Below are positions 47,833-58,850 of a stretch of DNA of 64,000 bases, piece by piece. Numbering within the stretch: position 1 is the first letter of the stretch; the number at the start of each line of letters is the position of its first letter. The DNA comes from Notospermus geniculatus (Eukaryota; Nemertea; Pilidiophora; Heteronemertea; Lineidae), in NCBI GenBank assembly GCA_002633025.1, contig NMRB01001291.1, positions 30,892-94,891 of the forward strand, given 5' to 3'. The translations under genes were made by a program, and so were the position numbers. The notes under the pieces are model-generated. The model searched no databases. It was not told where the DNA came from and saw only the letters and a program-made list of their open reading frames with translations.

Positions 47833-48276
47833 GTCCATTTCATTTCGTCCGCGGATGAAATATTCGATACCGGTGTAATATTTTTCGCTGCCACCCCCCC
47901 TCCCCGTTTGGCAATGCCCCCCAACAAAAGACTGACGGAAAGAAGCCGCGACCCGACAATGGGGGAGGCACTGACAAACATGTCTTTCGTATTTGAGTGT
48001 CCGACACGCACTGAAGCGAGCATTGGCATACGGAGGCATTCTCAGACATTACACCGGTATACGATTATAGGCCTAGGTGCAGGATGTAATCGCTCTCAGA
48101 AACTTTCTCAAAAGGTTTCTTCCGTTGTATGGGGGAACTTCAAAACATTACATACATGTATCCATTAATCAGTTTTTAATGATCTTGGGTTCAGAGATTA
48201 AAGGCGTAAGTTCGTCTTTATCAATCTCCGAACGACGTGTGGGTTGAGCTACACTGTTAGAAATATCCTTACTAAA
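47833..48276. other. gene-free stretch
   Basis: Overlapping open frames on both strands (about 47787-48168) share no family features; I do not call a gene. The words tctccgaacgacgtgtgggt at 48224-48243 recur right after the N at 48849. Confidence 0.4.
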
Positions 48277-48505
48277 TTTACAGAAAAGTGCCTGCAGCAG
48301 AGTTTCAGGCTTTTTCTTTATGTCTACTACTGAAAATTAGAAATACAGAAAGTTGTAAGATAACTACTATATTGGAAATTGATTTAAAGATAAACTGTAA
48401 ACAAATGTTGCACTGTAACTTCCATTTACAAGATCCGTATTTTTAACTTCTGACTGTGAAAATAAAGAGAAAGCCTGAAACTCTGCTGCAGGCACCTTTC
48501 TGTAA
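48277..48505. mobile_element. 229 bp MITE 'ACAGAAAAGTGCCTGCAGCAG'
   Basis: Inverted ends carry GTGCCTGCAGCAGAGTTTCA and AGGCTTT-TCTTTAT and their mirror. The middle is AT-rich. Non-autonomous. Confidence 0.75.
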
Positions 48506-48597
48506 TTTCACTGAATCTATGTAGGCCTATCACTTGGACGCTTCATCATCCTACGAGACCCTAAACTGGTTCAAATCATTTTTTTCATGCACGTCCT

Positions 48598-48676
48598 GGC
48601 TGGGGATCGAACCTACACACTGACCCTGTTACGATTGAAAATCAAGCGTGTCAGACCACTCGACCATCGAGAACTG
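48598..48676 (-). mobile_element. tRNA-derived SINE head
   Basis: Minus strand shows a good A box (TGGTCGAGTGGT, Ser/Leu tRNA-like) and a perfect B box (GGTTCGATCCC). The anticodon stem does not pair and the acceptor ends do not match, so it is a tRNA-derived retroposon rather than a working tRNA gene. Confidence 0.55.
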
Positions 48677-48848
48677 TCGAAGTCATCCCGACATGCTTTA
48701 ATAAACTTGCCTGGAAGGTTATGAAACCCGTGTTGACAGGCGCAATATTTAGTACAAAATACTATGAAGTCCCTTTCACCGACCAGGCCAATATGTTCAT
48801 ATAGGCCTGAGGCCCTAAACATGGTGCTTGCTCTTGACTGGCGTTTCC

Positions 48849-48849
48849 N
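48849..48849. other. single-N join with repeated downstream text
   Basis: After the N the sequence reads tctccgaacgacgtgtgggt, which also occurs at 48224. This suggests overlapping contig ends that were not merged. Confidence 0.65.
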
Positions 48850-48929
48850 TCTCCGAACGACGTGTGGGTTGAGCTAGAGTAGGAGCGATAGGAACGCTTG
48901 TCAGGGCAAGATGATATCAATACTATAGG

Positions 48930-49054
48930 GAGGTTTCGTAAAGTCCCCGAAACGCCAACGCGAACGCCTAATCCATTGTTCGATGCCACGAAGAGAGGAC
49001 CAAAGAAAAGGATAGACGCGTTGGCGTTGGCGTTTCGGGCCTTTGCGAAAACTC
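48930..49054. mobile_element. palindromic MITE 'GAGTTTTCGCAAAG', copy 2
   Basis: Same layout as 46013-46134, with CCCGAAACGCCAACGC and its mirror and the shared centre around gaggaccaaagaaaaggata. A further single arm follows at about 49073-49090. Confidence 0.65.
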
Positions 49055-49180
49055 GTTCGTCTTTATAAAGCCACCGAAACGCCAACGCGCAATCATCTGA
49101 GCTCTTCTCAACCGGCGGTGTAATATAAAAATTGCACATTGAAAAATGTCCTCCTGTCAGTACAATATGATTAATCAAGT

Positions 49181-49271
49181 CATCCTGAAGAAATCAGGTC
49201 CTCTTAGCACCGCCCCCTAGCTCGCACCCACGAGGTAGGGAGTGGTGCAGAGGATCTGCTTCTTCAGGATG
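49181..49271. mobile_element. short MITE 'CATCCTGAAGAAATCAGGTC'
   Basis: A 91 bp hairpin with ends CATCCTGAAGAAATCAGGTC and GATCTGCTTCTTCAGGATG. Shorter relative of 47661-47832 without the microsatellite. Confidence 0.7.
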
Positions 49272-50195
49272 ACATAAGTTAATTTAATAAGAGAAACAGG
49301 CTTGCTTCTTGTAGTGTCCCTCAATCTCTCTTATCACACCAACACACATGACGAAAATCTCGGTACTTACCCAGTGTGGCTACCAGGAACAGAACAATCA
49401 CGGAACACTTGAACATTTTTCCTTGTGTCATTTATAATTTCCTGGACGAAGGATGTGGTTCCAAGTTACCACTAAGGAAATGTCAAGTATCAAGATCCCT
49501 ACTACCCTCCGACAGCGGGCATACTACGGCTACACAAAACGAAACTAATGGGGAGGAACCTTTTAAGTTTTTCGACAACTTTCACTGATGAATCTTGAAG
49601 CCGCCTAAACAGTTCTTCGTCCGACAACTGTCACTGATATGGAGTCTCTTTCACCCAAGTCCGCATAAAACTGCTCAGCAGAATTTCTAACTGGAAATAT
49701 GTTTCTGGTACAGCAGGATCGGAGACACCCGACTTTCAGTTGGTCCACAACCCATGAAATCCTGTCCGTCCCTTTTCCTACCGTTTTACAAAACATCTGA
49801 TTGCAAAGTGACACTGTGACATATTGATGTGTCCTTCAGCTTGGCAGGGTCACGTGTATCACAGGCAAATATAAACAGCAACATTCAACCTTGTCCCAAG
49901 TACATTTCACTGCATGTAAACCTCTACACTTGCATAGAAACAAAGATACTGGGACCGAGTTGTACTTTCTGCATTCGTCCTCTCACTTTTATTGTTGGAT
50001 TGATAAATAGCTGCTTTTTTTCAGATATTTTGTACATAATTGACCCAGAACATCAGGCAATAATGGAATGAGGAAAACAGCAGCTATTAATGATCTAAAA
50101 ACCATCATTTGCTAATTAACAGTGCTGCTGGTTAATATGAACACAGGAGTGGTTGAACTACCCAGATAGAAATGTATGAGGAGTGGTTGATGGTA
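49272..50195. other. gene-free stretch
   Basis: No gene recognised. Short open frames on both strands without family features. Confidence 0.4.
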
Positions 50196-50725
50196 GCACA
50201 CATCACCACAACGTAATCATATCATTGACATTCACTCCTGAATCTGGTAGCACGCATACACAAATTCATGTGTGAGATGGCCTCACTTCTACATTTGGTA
50301 GCACACAAATTCATGTCTGTGAGATCACCTCACTTCTACATTTGGCAGCACACAAATTCATGTCTGTGAGATCACCTCACTTCTTATCTGGTAGCACACA
50401 AATTCAAGTCTGTGAGATCACCCACTTCTATATCTGGTAGCACACAAATTCATGTCTGTGAGATGACCTCACTTACACTTGGTAGCACACAAATTCATGT
50501 CTGTGAGATTACCTCAGTTCTACATCTGGTAGCACACAAATTCAAGTCCGTGAGATCACGTCACTTCTACATTTGGTAGCACACAAATTCATGTCTGTGA
50601 GATGACCTCACTTACACTTGGTAGCACACAAATTCATGTCTGTGAGAATACCTCACTTCTACATTTGGTAGCACACAAATTCAAGTCCGTGAGATCACGT
50701 CACTTCTACATTTGGTAGCACAAAG
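50196..50725. repeat. 47 bp minisatellite 'TTGGTAGCACACAAATTCATG'
   Basis: About ten tandem units, each with ggtagcacacaaattca, gtctgtgagat and cctcacttctacat. Units vary by a few bases and in length (about 43-50). Flanking ggtagcac words at 50190 and 50757 are decayed units. It lies just 3' of PEX2 (minus strand). Confidence 0.85.
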
Positions 50726-50890
50726 CCGTGTTGCAGACATACCTTCCAGAGATGAGGTAGCACACACAGATTTTAGCTCAGACATGGTTCATGGGGACGA
50801 GCTCATTGAAATTCCCATGCGTGCTACCAGCTAAATTGTAACTGCTACAAAACAACCAAAAGAATGACAACAAGATAAGAAAATTTGTAA

Positions 50891-50896
50891 TTTATT
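50891..50896 (-). terminator. candidate polyadenylation signal of PEX2
   Basis: AATAAA on the minus strand, about 195 bases past the PEX2 stop codon. Confidence 0.45.
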
Positions 50897-51090
50897 TGGC
50901 ATCATTCAAGTACCAATAACATAGGATTCTAAAAACTTACAACAAAATAAACGATAAGTGACTTCCCCACAGCGGCCAAAGACCAGGGATTACAGCATGT
51001 AAGCAGGTCACCCATCACCCAAGGCCAGGGGTTGAACTTGCAACTGGTGGCTTGCACCAACCCTGAATGTTATTGTCACTTCGAATTCTG

Positions 51091-51198
51091 CTATCTCGCT
51101 GGACCCACTTGTAAACGCACAGGTTTTATATTGTCCATACTCTCTACTCGCCGATTGCATCCTGGGCAGGAGAAACCAGCATCTGCTAAGGTATTACT
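51091..51198 (-). CDS. PEX2: PEX2 last coding exon (peroxisome biogenesis RING protein)
   Basis: After the acceptor tttgtttttcAG (51199-51200) the frame runs 35 codons to TAG at 51091-51093. It contains DAGFSCPGCNRRVESM, which matches the C-terminal end of PEX2, where FTCPKC supplies the last cysteine pair of the RING finger, followed by the short tail. PEX2 is one of three RING subunits (with PEX10 and PEX12) of the peroxisomal membrane ubiquitin ligase that ubiquitinates PEX5 for recycling. The rest of the RING is not in the window between this exon and the upstream one, where the N at 51330 stands in its place. Confidence 0.75.
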   Translation of the reverse strand, partial: SNTLADAGFSCPGCNRRVESMDNIKPVRLQVGPAR

Positions 51199-51329
51199 CT
51201 GAAAAACAAAAGGAGAAAGCATAGGTGAGAGCAACTGTTCCAAATGAATTAGGAGTCCCAAACTGGATCAGGAGTTGCAATTATTTTTCAAGGAAGACCC
51301 TGAGTTCCACTTTTCTAAGGAAAGAACTG

Positions 51330-51330
51330 N
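51330..51330. other. single-N break inside PEX2
   Basis: The upstream PEX2 exon runs open right into this N, and only intron sequence follows before the last exon. Roughly 160 codons (human numbering, the membrane part and most of the RING) are missing, so the N replaces lost sequence. Confidence 0.7.
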
Positions 51331-51503
51331 TTGAGCTCATGTGACCTTTCGTTCAGCCAGTTCCCGCCAACAACCAGCACAGCGTACAGCATCTTCTGAC
51401 GAGGCGTCATCCATGACTGTGACCCTTCTCCCAATTTTACGTCTTTGTATTTTACACCCAGGATCTGTTGGCCGACAGTTGCTTCTAATGCATTGATAGA
51501 ATA
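51331..51503 (-). CDS. PEX2: PEX2 internal exon, cut at an assembly break
   Basis: After an acceptor (tatcttttcAG, 51504-51505) the minus strand is open for 57 codons to the N. The text has ATVGQQILGVKYKD followed about 15 residues later by QKMLYAVLVVGGNWLNER. This matches the conserved N-terminal third of PEX2 (human has ATVGQ…IKYK and a W/LYAV..GG.WLEER block), so the call is by remembered family pattern and colinearity with the last exon. Family knowledge: this part precedes the membrane segments of the peroxisomal ligase. The earlier exon(s) with the start codon were not found between here and 53121. Confidence 0.8.
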
Positions 51504-53121
51504 CTGAAAAGATAGACCAGAACCAATTTTACTGGGACATAGGGGGCCTACATAGAGTGATCATGATTTCTGGGACAAAGTGATCAATTCACCTTGCAAC
51601 GAAAAGGAGAAACTTTTCCCCAGGCCTAATCGTACACCACATTGAGAAAAACCAAGTAAATATCACTCAAGCCTCTGAGCAAGAATTATAATGCATTTCA
51701 GTGAATTTCTCTCACAATGTGTGAGCCATTATGTATATATTATGATACCAGGCCTCTGTATTTGTATGAAATATGAATAAATTCCACGAACTATGGATTT
51801 GTCCTTCCTGTCACTTAAGGACACTGGCATGATGAAGACGTCCTGGATCTATGCTTAGGTTGAGTTCATTTTTACGATAGATATTTTATACATTTCTGCT
51901 TCAACCCGACTCTCGCTGAATACAGTCATACAAGATGCTCCGCCCCTCCATCCATCCATCCTGACAACATCAGGGGTTCTTAGCGGTGCAGTGACGAAGG
52001 GAGCGAGCACTGAGAACGCCTGATATTCTCAGGATGTCACCCATCATGTGCGAGTTTCAAGGAATCTACCTCAACTGCATCCTCGTACCCAGGGTCTTCA
52101 CAACCGCTCCCCTTCTCATGCTTGGTTCAGAGGGAGGGTACAACCGTAAATGACCTGAGATTCTCACGATGGCTCAACTGGGGGAATGCAACGTGAACAA
52201 GATGATTCTCGAATAAATTGTCGAAATTTGACACTTGAACTACATGTCCTTCATTCTCGTTGTTTTGCCCATAAACCATGCGTGGCTAAACTCCCTATGC
52301 AGTTGTGTACCGGTACTGCAGCCCCCCCCCCCCCCTCACGCAGGTAAACCGAAGGGGGCGTGGTAGAGTTTACGTTATTCACTGCAGACTTCGCCAGCTT
52401 GTACGATGTCACTCATCCAGACTTGAAGATCATCAGTTATGTACCGGTAGAGAGAGTTGTTTGACTGGGAATGGTGAGAGTAAATGTACACTGTTTACTT
52501 AGGAGTATGGCTGTAAACAGGCAAGGCTTAGAGCAATCAGGCCTAGGATATTTCAATAGAAACCATAGACAAACATGCAAACAAGACAGTCTTCATGTCT
52601 TTCACCATGAATGTGATCTAACTGGCCATGCGTTTCTCTGGTAACAGCTATGGCACTATATAATCAAGTTAAGGTGAAATCAAGGAGGTATATCTTCCAG
52701 TTCATTATGAAAGATGCTCCTGTACATTGCTGTACATGTTTCTCTACATTATTCTGTCTAGCAGCATGAAACATATCAAAATGTATTTTGCATTACATGA
52801 TATGAGAATATACAGGAACTCCTTTGGAGATGCTCAGTGTTTTAAGATCAAGTTAGGATGGAATATAGTAAAGTTGGTTCTGGGGAGAAATGGAAGACCA
52901 TAAAAGCATTACTGCAAAGACCAAACATTGCACATGCAATCCTTCATTAATGCACACAATTTTCAAAACAACTTACAATGAAATGGAATCCTCTGAAGAC
53001 ATACACGCAAGAACTTTTGATACTATTGTGTAAATTGAGATTTTATTGACAGCTAGGCCTTTGGTAGGCCGTGATCGTTTATGCCTGACTGTGTTTTGGG
53101 CAGCGGCGGACGTGTTCTGCG
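51504..53121. other. stretch upstream of the PEX2 exon
   Basis: Expected to hold the first PEX2 exon(s), but I found no convincing match. It contains a hairpin at 51956-52036 (catcctgacaacatcaggg and its mirror), a poly-C run at about 52322-52335 and otherwise nothing recognisable. Confidence 0.4.
51956..52036. mobile_element. short hairpin element
   Basis: Ends CATCCTGACAACATCAGG and CCTGATATTCTCAGGATG form an imperfect inverted repeat. Distant relative of the CATCCTGAAGAAATCAGG family. Confidence 0.5.
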
Positions 53122-53250
53122 ATGGACGAGCAAGAAAGGACGGAATCACCGCAAGAATACCCCGAGGACGTAACGGCAGACGTGACAGAAGAGAAAGAGG
53201 AAGTCGAAGTTGAACAAACGACGACACCAACGGTCGAGACGCCAGAGGAG
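53122..53250 (+). CDS. first coding exon of an unknown acidic protein (partial)
   Basis: ATG in good context (gcgATGg) opens 43 codons that end at a consensus donor, GAG|gtaggc, in phase 0. The peptide starts MDEQERTESPQEYPED and is rich in Glu, Asp, Thr and Val, so low-complexity and acidic, as in many protein N-termini. Reading through the donor gives 25 more codons without features, which I take as intron. The region just upstream is C/G-richer than the surroundings. It lies divergent to PEX2 and could share a promoter. Downstream exons are not identified; the stretch at 60101 could be one. Product unknown. Confidence 0.45.
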
Positions 53251-54050
53251 GTAGGCCCAATGGCATTTTCTTATACATGTATGATGCTGAACGTTCTGAG
53301 AGAGCTTTATGGTAGTAATTTCGTGTAGCTGGCCTTCCACTCCAAAAGCCTTAAATTGGACAGCATGCCTAGATCTAAATCCTCTCTTAAACATTTTTGG
53401 TAGTACTGTTTTTTTTTTTTTAGTTTTATATCAGAGAATAGAATATATGTATAATATCTGATTGAATTCATTGAATGATCAAATCACAGAAGATAAGAGG
53501 TCGGATTATGTTTCAGTTTTAGAAATTGTAGTAAGGTTTCTGCCTGTATTCTGAAGCTTATTCCAACTACACCAAATAGCATTATACAAAGCTTCATATT
53601 GTTTTTGATATTATCATTTTCCAAGACATATCTTGTGTACATGTATTGCTGTGCTCCCCTAACAAATTTAGTTCCTGCTCAACCACCAGACGGAAGAAAC
53701 ACGGAACTGATGTCACCAGGGGTCACACGGCCCTAGACGTCACACGTCACTAAACTAGGTATTAATATGCAGACAAATATCACCACCATGACACAAATTG
53801 GTTGTACGCGGATGGAACTCATGAACAAATAGCAACCAAAGTCAAAATTCACACAATGGTATTTGAATTCTCACATTCTGATTTCCATAAACATACACAG
53901 AGCCATTTTCAAGGACTTAATGGATATCACTTTTTAATCATCTTTACAAACAATAATCTTATCCTCCTGACAGGTTTTATCCCCCTGACAGTAAAACCAA
54001 ATGTCCCATTAGAAGCATCAGTGACGGACGCCAAGGTCAAGCCACCAAAT
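53251..54050. other. likely intron or intergenic sequence
   Basis: AT-rich, no exon recognised. A poly-T run lies at about 53409-53422. Confidence 0.4.
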
Positions 54051-54051
54051 A

Positions 54052-54378
54052 CAGTGGAACCTCTGTTAAGAGGTCTCTGTTTGGAGACTGACAATCCTTA
54101 ATTGAGAGGTGTCCTGATAAAGGAGGTTAAAATGAACAGGAATGACCAATGTGGGACTGACTTCAGTCTTGGCACGGATCCAGAAGGGGCGCACGCCTCC
54201 CCTTTTGGCCAACGAATCCGTAAAATCAACTGTGAAATTCTGGAATTGGGCACAAATTTCAATGTTCCTAGCAAAGGGCCCCCTCTTTTCCCAAATCCTG
54301 GTTCCATCCCTGTCAGTGGCCTTAAAAGTAAAGAGGTGTCTTCCTGGTGGAGGCGTCCGCTACAGGAGGGTCCACTGA
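54052..54378. mobile_element. pogo/Tigger-like element, related to 6962-7139
   Basis: Left end TACAGTGGAACCTCTGTTAA and right end GGAGGGTCCACTG are the inverted ends of the same family as the nested MITE, and it has the GAGAGGTGTCCTGAT words. At about 327 bp it is longer, with a unique middle. The right-side TA is lost. Confidence 0.6.
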
Positions 54379-56324
54379 AGGGGCCAAATTATTGTGCAGA
54401 GCCTGCCACTTGAGCAGATCATGGAAGTTTTGCCGGGATCAAACTTCGATCCACCCTTTTTTTACCAACTTTATTGAAGGTATTTTAAGCCAGCCTGTCA
54501 TGGAACTCGGCTCCAAAAAACGTCACGTTCATTGGGGAGATTTCATTGGGGGATTTCATGCCTGACAAACGATCTCAAATCAATGCTAACACCTGATTTG
54601 CCTTCTCTATAGATACTAATAATGATTTATTATGTTAATATCATTCTAAGTGATCCATTCAGGTTCGAAAAGTCATTGAGATACGGCTACTAGCTTTTGT
54701 GCCGAAATTTCTATAACTGTAGTCTCCAACATTGTTGTAAAGCAAACTACCGAAATAATAACATATTTCATACATTGGATAAAACCAAAATAATACCTTT
54801 GACTGGCTTGATGAAAGGTTATTTGAGAAGATCATTGACTGGGGAGATAGTGAAAAGGAAGCATTAACCCTCCATATTCCTGAATCTACGATAGAACGCT
54901 GTCAATTGTATCGTGCCGGCATGGTACTATTGACAGTGTTCTCCAACCCCTATACCACAGGTACACACTGCCATCCCAAATGAAATGGTCCATAGACCAT
55001 GTGCTCACCTGGGTGAATGTTCAGGAAGAATTAGTCAAGTAGAAATGTTCCAGGGAAATGTCATACCAGGTTACAACATTCTTTGTGGTATTATTCATGA
55101 TATGAGCCAAAGTACATTTTTCAAGATGGACGAATGGCGGCCATACTTGAATTCCAATCCGGCTGAAATGTGCTGCGTTTATATAGGATACCTAGGTACA
55201 TTACATATCATTGCAGAGTAAAAACATTCTACTGCTAGCTGCTGAAATTTAGGTGATATGAGCCAAGAATACTTTTTTCAATATGGCGACCTGGCGGCCA
55301 TATTTGATAGAGGGGAAAGTGAGTGCTTTGTCATAAGGTGTGCCAAAAGCAATCTCAAACACTTTCAAATGGCATCATTGTAATGAACATGAAAATTTCA
55401 GGCCTGCAATTCAATCTTTTTATAAGCTTCATTAAACTCGAAATGAGTTTACAAAGAACCCAATTCTACTCTTTATGTCTTGCAAAATTGCCATTTATTC
55501 CTTTCTCCAGGCAAACGACACCAGCCGAAAAACAGTGTAGAGGCTTAGCAGCAGGCCAAAACATGTTACACCTATGATTTGTGGGCTCATAGACTATTTC
55601 CTGGTGGCATGGGGAAAATAGAGACCCGACTGGTGGACAAAAAATGCTGAAATAAATCACATGTCCTTTCAATATTATAATAAATATAATAATGAGGATT
55701 GAGGCCCAAGACGTCATAAGCCTATAGGTTTGTACAGTGGCTTAGCACAGAGATTCGCCAATAGATTGAAGCCTGCGTGGAGAGACTATAGGTGAAAGCA
55801 GGCCTAAAAGTAGGCCTCGGATTGGTGGCTAGAGCACTGGACGATTGGGTAAGTTTGGCAATTTGTTCGAAAACTTTTAACTTTCCAATAGATATCTCAT
55901 TTGTATCACACTAAATCATGGAGGTATCTTGCAGCAAATCCTTTCTTGTGAGATCTTTAGGTGGTACGAGTCATTTCTCACCTTGTTTACCAGTAACAAA
56001 GATAATTTTGTGCATAGAAGAAACCCCAACTGGTTTCAAGCGTTTTGTACTGACTTCTCCACCATGTGAGGTCCACCCACATTTCATGAACAAGGCAAGG
56101 TAATAGACTGCTTACAATGTTTAGGTCCAGGCACAAGATTTCACAGCAAGTGACCAACTCTACACAAGCTAATTCTGTTCAATGCAAATAGACATCAACC
56201 CTTAGGCCCTGGCATAACAAAAATGCCTAGACCGTTTGTTGAGGATACGAATATTCTCGTTTTGTAGTGATCACCACTAAGTTTTGAGACTTCCAGATGA
56301 TCATTACCTTCATACAAATAGGCA
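54379..56324. other. gene-free stretch
   Basis: No gene recognised. An A-box-like GGCTAGAGCACTGG at about 55828 has no B box and was not called. Confidence 0.4.
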
Positions 56325-56521
56325 TATGTGAGCCGCTCTAGAAAAAGCAGATGCTTGTCGCAATCCGAGGAAAGGGTTACGGGCTTACAACAAAATAGCT
56401 GAAATGTACATCGCTGCAGGTTGACAATAGTACAGGACAGAGGTGATAATAGCTGAGTAAACTGATAACCAATGATGATCACTTGCGACAAGCGCCTGCT
56501 TTTGCTGGAGCGGCTCACATA
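56325..56521. mobile_element. 197 bp MITE 'TATGTGAGCCGCTC'
   Basis: Inverted ends share GTGAGCCGCTC, AAAAGCAG and GCTTGTCGCA, about 40 bp per arm. Non-autonomous. Confidence 0.7.
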
Positions 56522-57705
56522 CAGTATTTCTCAGAGGAATGCAAGATATCCAATTACCAAAACATTCTTTATCGAAGATGTTCCAAAAGACCCTGACAAG
56601 CAAGACATTCTGTATAGACTATAGTTAAGTATGTACCATATAGAGCGTTCCAAACGAAAAAATACTTTCATATTCAACCAAGCAATATTGTCAACGTCTA
56701 ATAAGGGCAATTAGGCTTGGTAGAGAACGCCCTCTCAATAGGTTTGGGCCCAGCAAACTTCACCGTTATTCTACACAAGGTTGTTCACCACAGGGGCTGT
56801 TTCTGGCCAACACTCGGTAATAAGAACGGTCAAAGGCACATTTCAGGACACTGGGCTCATGGACACAGTAGACTGCTTCAAGCCGACATGTAGGCCTGCA
56901 AAATGACATGTTACTTGTATTGAATGTGTCAATAGATTTGAATGTAGCGTTTTGTATTGGCTTTGCCATAGTTCGACCTTAGATCCAATGCCAATGACAT
57001 CTGCAGGTAGATTTTCTCTTGTAAGCTCTCGTTTTCTCCTGCATTTCTTCTCAAACTGGGATCAAACACAAGTGCCACCTTTATGTGCTAAATCGAGTCA
57101 CAGGTGTCAGCACAAGAATACATTTTGCTGCACACTGACGGACTTCCTTTCACGGCTGGTTTATTGCGTCCCAAACTAGAACCCTGGTACCGGTACTTGA
57201 TTGCACCAAATTAACAAATGGCACACATATATCACGTCACTATACCGTCCCTTTTCATTATTTTGTTATACAGCCCAGTCCCAACAATGCATAAATTTTT
57301 TAGGCACAAACACAACCTATGACACCTTGCAAAGTGGGAATAGAATTTTAAATTATTTTTATGCGAATTGTGTATCAAAGTGATCGACAAAAAGGTATGA
57401 TTGTCTGTGCCCAAGGTGTCCTATTAAATCTCTCACGAATAGTCTGAGAATAATGACCATCAATCATTTTCTCAACCACTTTCTCGAATGAAATCACAAA
57501 CATGCTATTCTTTTCATATCCTGTTTGTCTGCCACAACTTTTCAATTCCATTATGCGAATTGTGATCTAGATTTGCCTTTTTTTGCCTGCTACGTGCAGA
57601 CATTCATTTTGTTCAGTGATATTAAGTGAAAGGAGGCCCCACGTCCCCGGGTTATCAAAATATCTCATGGGGGGGGGGGGAACTCTGACCTGAAGCACTG
57701 GCCAC
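56522..57705. other. gene-free stretch
   Basis: No gene recognised. A poly-G tract sits at about 57669-57680. Confidence 0.4.
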
Positions 57706-57875
57706 CAGGGGCAGATCCACTATTTCAGAAAAGAGGGGGCGCACTGTGCTAGAAACATTAAAATCTGCGTGAATTTCAATGACTTGCTCCAGATTTCAGA
57801 ATTTCACAGTCAATTTTACAGATTTGTTGGCCAAAAGGGGGGCTTACGCCAGGTGCACCCCTTGGATCTGGGCCT
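57706..57875. mobile_element. 170 bp MITE 'CAGGGGCAGATCCA'
   Basis: Ends CAGGGGCAGATCCA and TTGGATCTGGGCCTG are imperfect inverted repeats; gggggcgcac and gtgcacccc lie inside. The ends resemble those of the element at 30930. No target duplication seen. Confidence 0.5.
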
Positions 57876-58537
57876 GGTCACTGCAAACTTGTAAATGACG
57901 ATGGCGAAATTACAACAGTCATGAACGCCACGGGTTAAAAACAAATATCACAGTTACTCAGGTCGCAAGTCATCTGGTTAAGGACATACATTCATTATAA
58001 AATTGATTCCTTAATCCTCCTTATTGAAAAGTCTTTTACCTCAATGGGAGGCAATAAACACTCATTGATTGCAAAGTCAGTGACTAAGTGATAGCAGGAG
58101 GGATTATCTGGGTACAAAACGGAATACGGGATGCATTTGCCTCCGAGATGTAGAGAAAAACGGTTGTGTACACTGCACGGTTTCGTTATGTACACTTCAC
58201 GCACTAATCTGACAAAATGCACGAAGACATTTTTCTTATTTGGATATTCTTATTTCCAATTTCTGCTCTTATGCATTCCTCAGAATCCTGTCAGAAGACG
58301 GCATTTTTGTGCACCAACGTGGATTTCAATTTCAGTCCCACATGTGGATATTAAACGGGTAAATGATAAATTCTAAGAAACTGTGATAGAATTCGAGTGT
58401 TTGGATGCCATTTCATAGAAACGTGCAAATGTGTTTTGATTGCAAAACATCGCAAACATCGCTGACTGTGATACATGGATCTGTGATTTTAAGAATTGAC
58501 AAAAATCAAAAATACTCACTGCACTCAGTTACCAATC
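57876..58537. other. gene-free stretch
   Basis: No gene recognised. Confidence 0.4.
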
Positions 58538-58850
58538 TCGGAAAATCAAGTAGCTAAACTAGGAAAATCACAATGCTGAACTAGGAAAATCACGATACTG
58601 AATAGGAAAATCAAGTAGCTGAACTAGCAAAATCTTGATACTGAATTGGGAAATTCAAGATGCTGAACTAGGAAAAATCAAGATGCTGAACTAGGAAAAT
58701 CACGATACTGAACTAGGAAAATCAAGATGCTGAACTAGGAAAATCAAGAAACCAAAATGCTGATAGGAAAATCAAATAGCTGAACTAGGATAAGAAAAGC
58801 AAGTAACCAAGCAGCTGAACTCGGAATATCAAGGCAAAGAACTATGAAAA
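58538..58850. repeat. minisatellite 'CTGAACTAGGAAAATCAAGATG'
   Basis: About a dozen degenerate units of 22-23 bp built on gaactaggaaaatca with agatgct/cgatact/agtagct endings. Not coding. Confidence 0.8.

Noticed and set aside
48598-48676. functional tRNA gene
   Set aside because: A and B boxes are good, but the anticodon stem and acceptor stem do not pair.
48762-49178. 138-codon minus-strand open frame
   Set aside because: It crosses the N at 48849 and runs through a palindromic MITE, so the frame has no biological support.
50196-50725. CRISPR-like array
   Set aside because: Units are contiguous without unique spacers, in eukaryotic sequence; it is a minisatellite.
52973-53278. 101-codon minus-strand open frame
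   Set aside because: It is the antisense shadow of the acidic exon at 53122-53250 and has a biased composition explained by it.
55800-55856. SINE or exon at GGCTAGAGCACTGG…gtaagt
   Set aside because: A-box-like text without a B box, and the exon reading lacks an acceptor.
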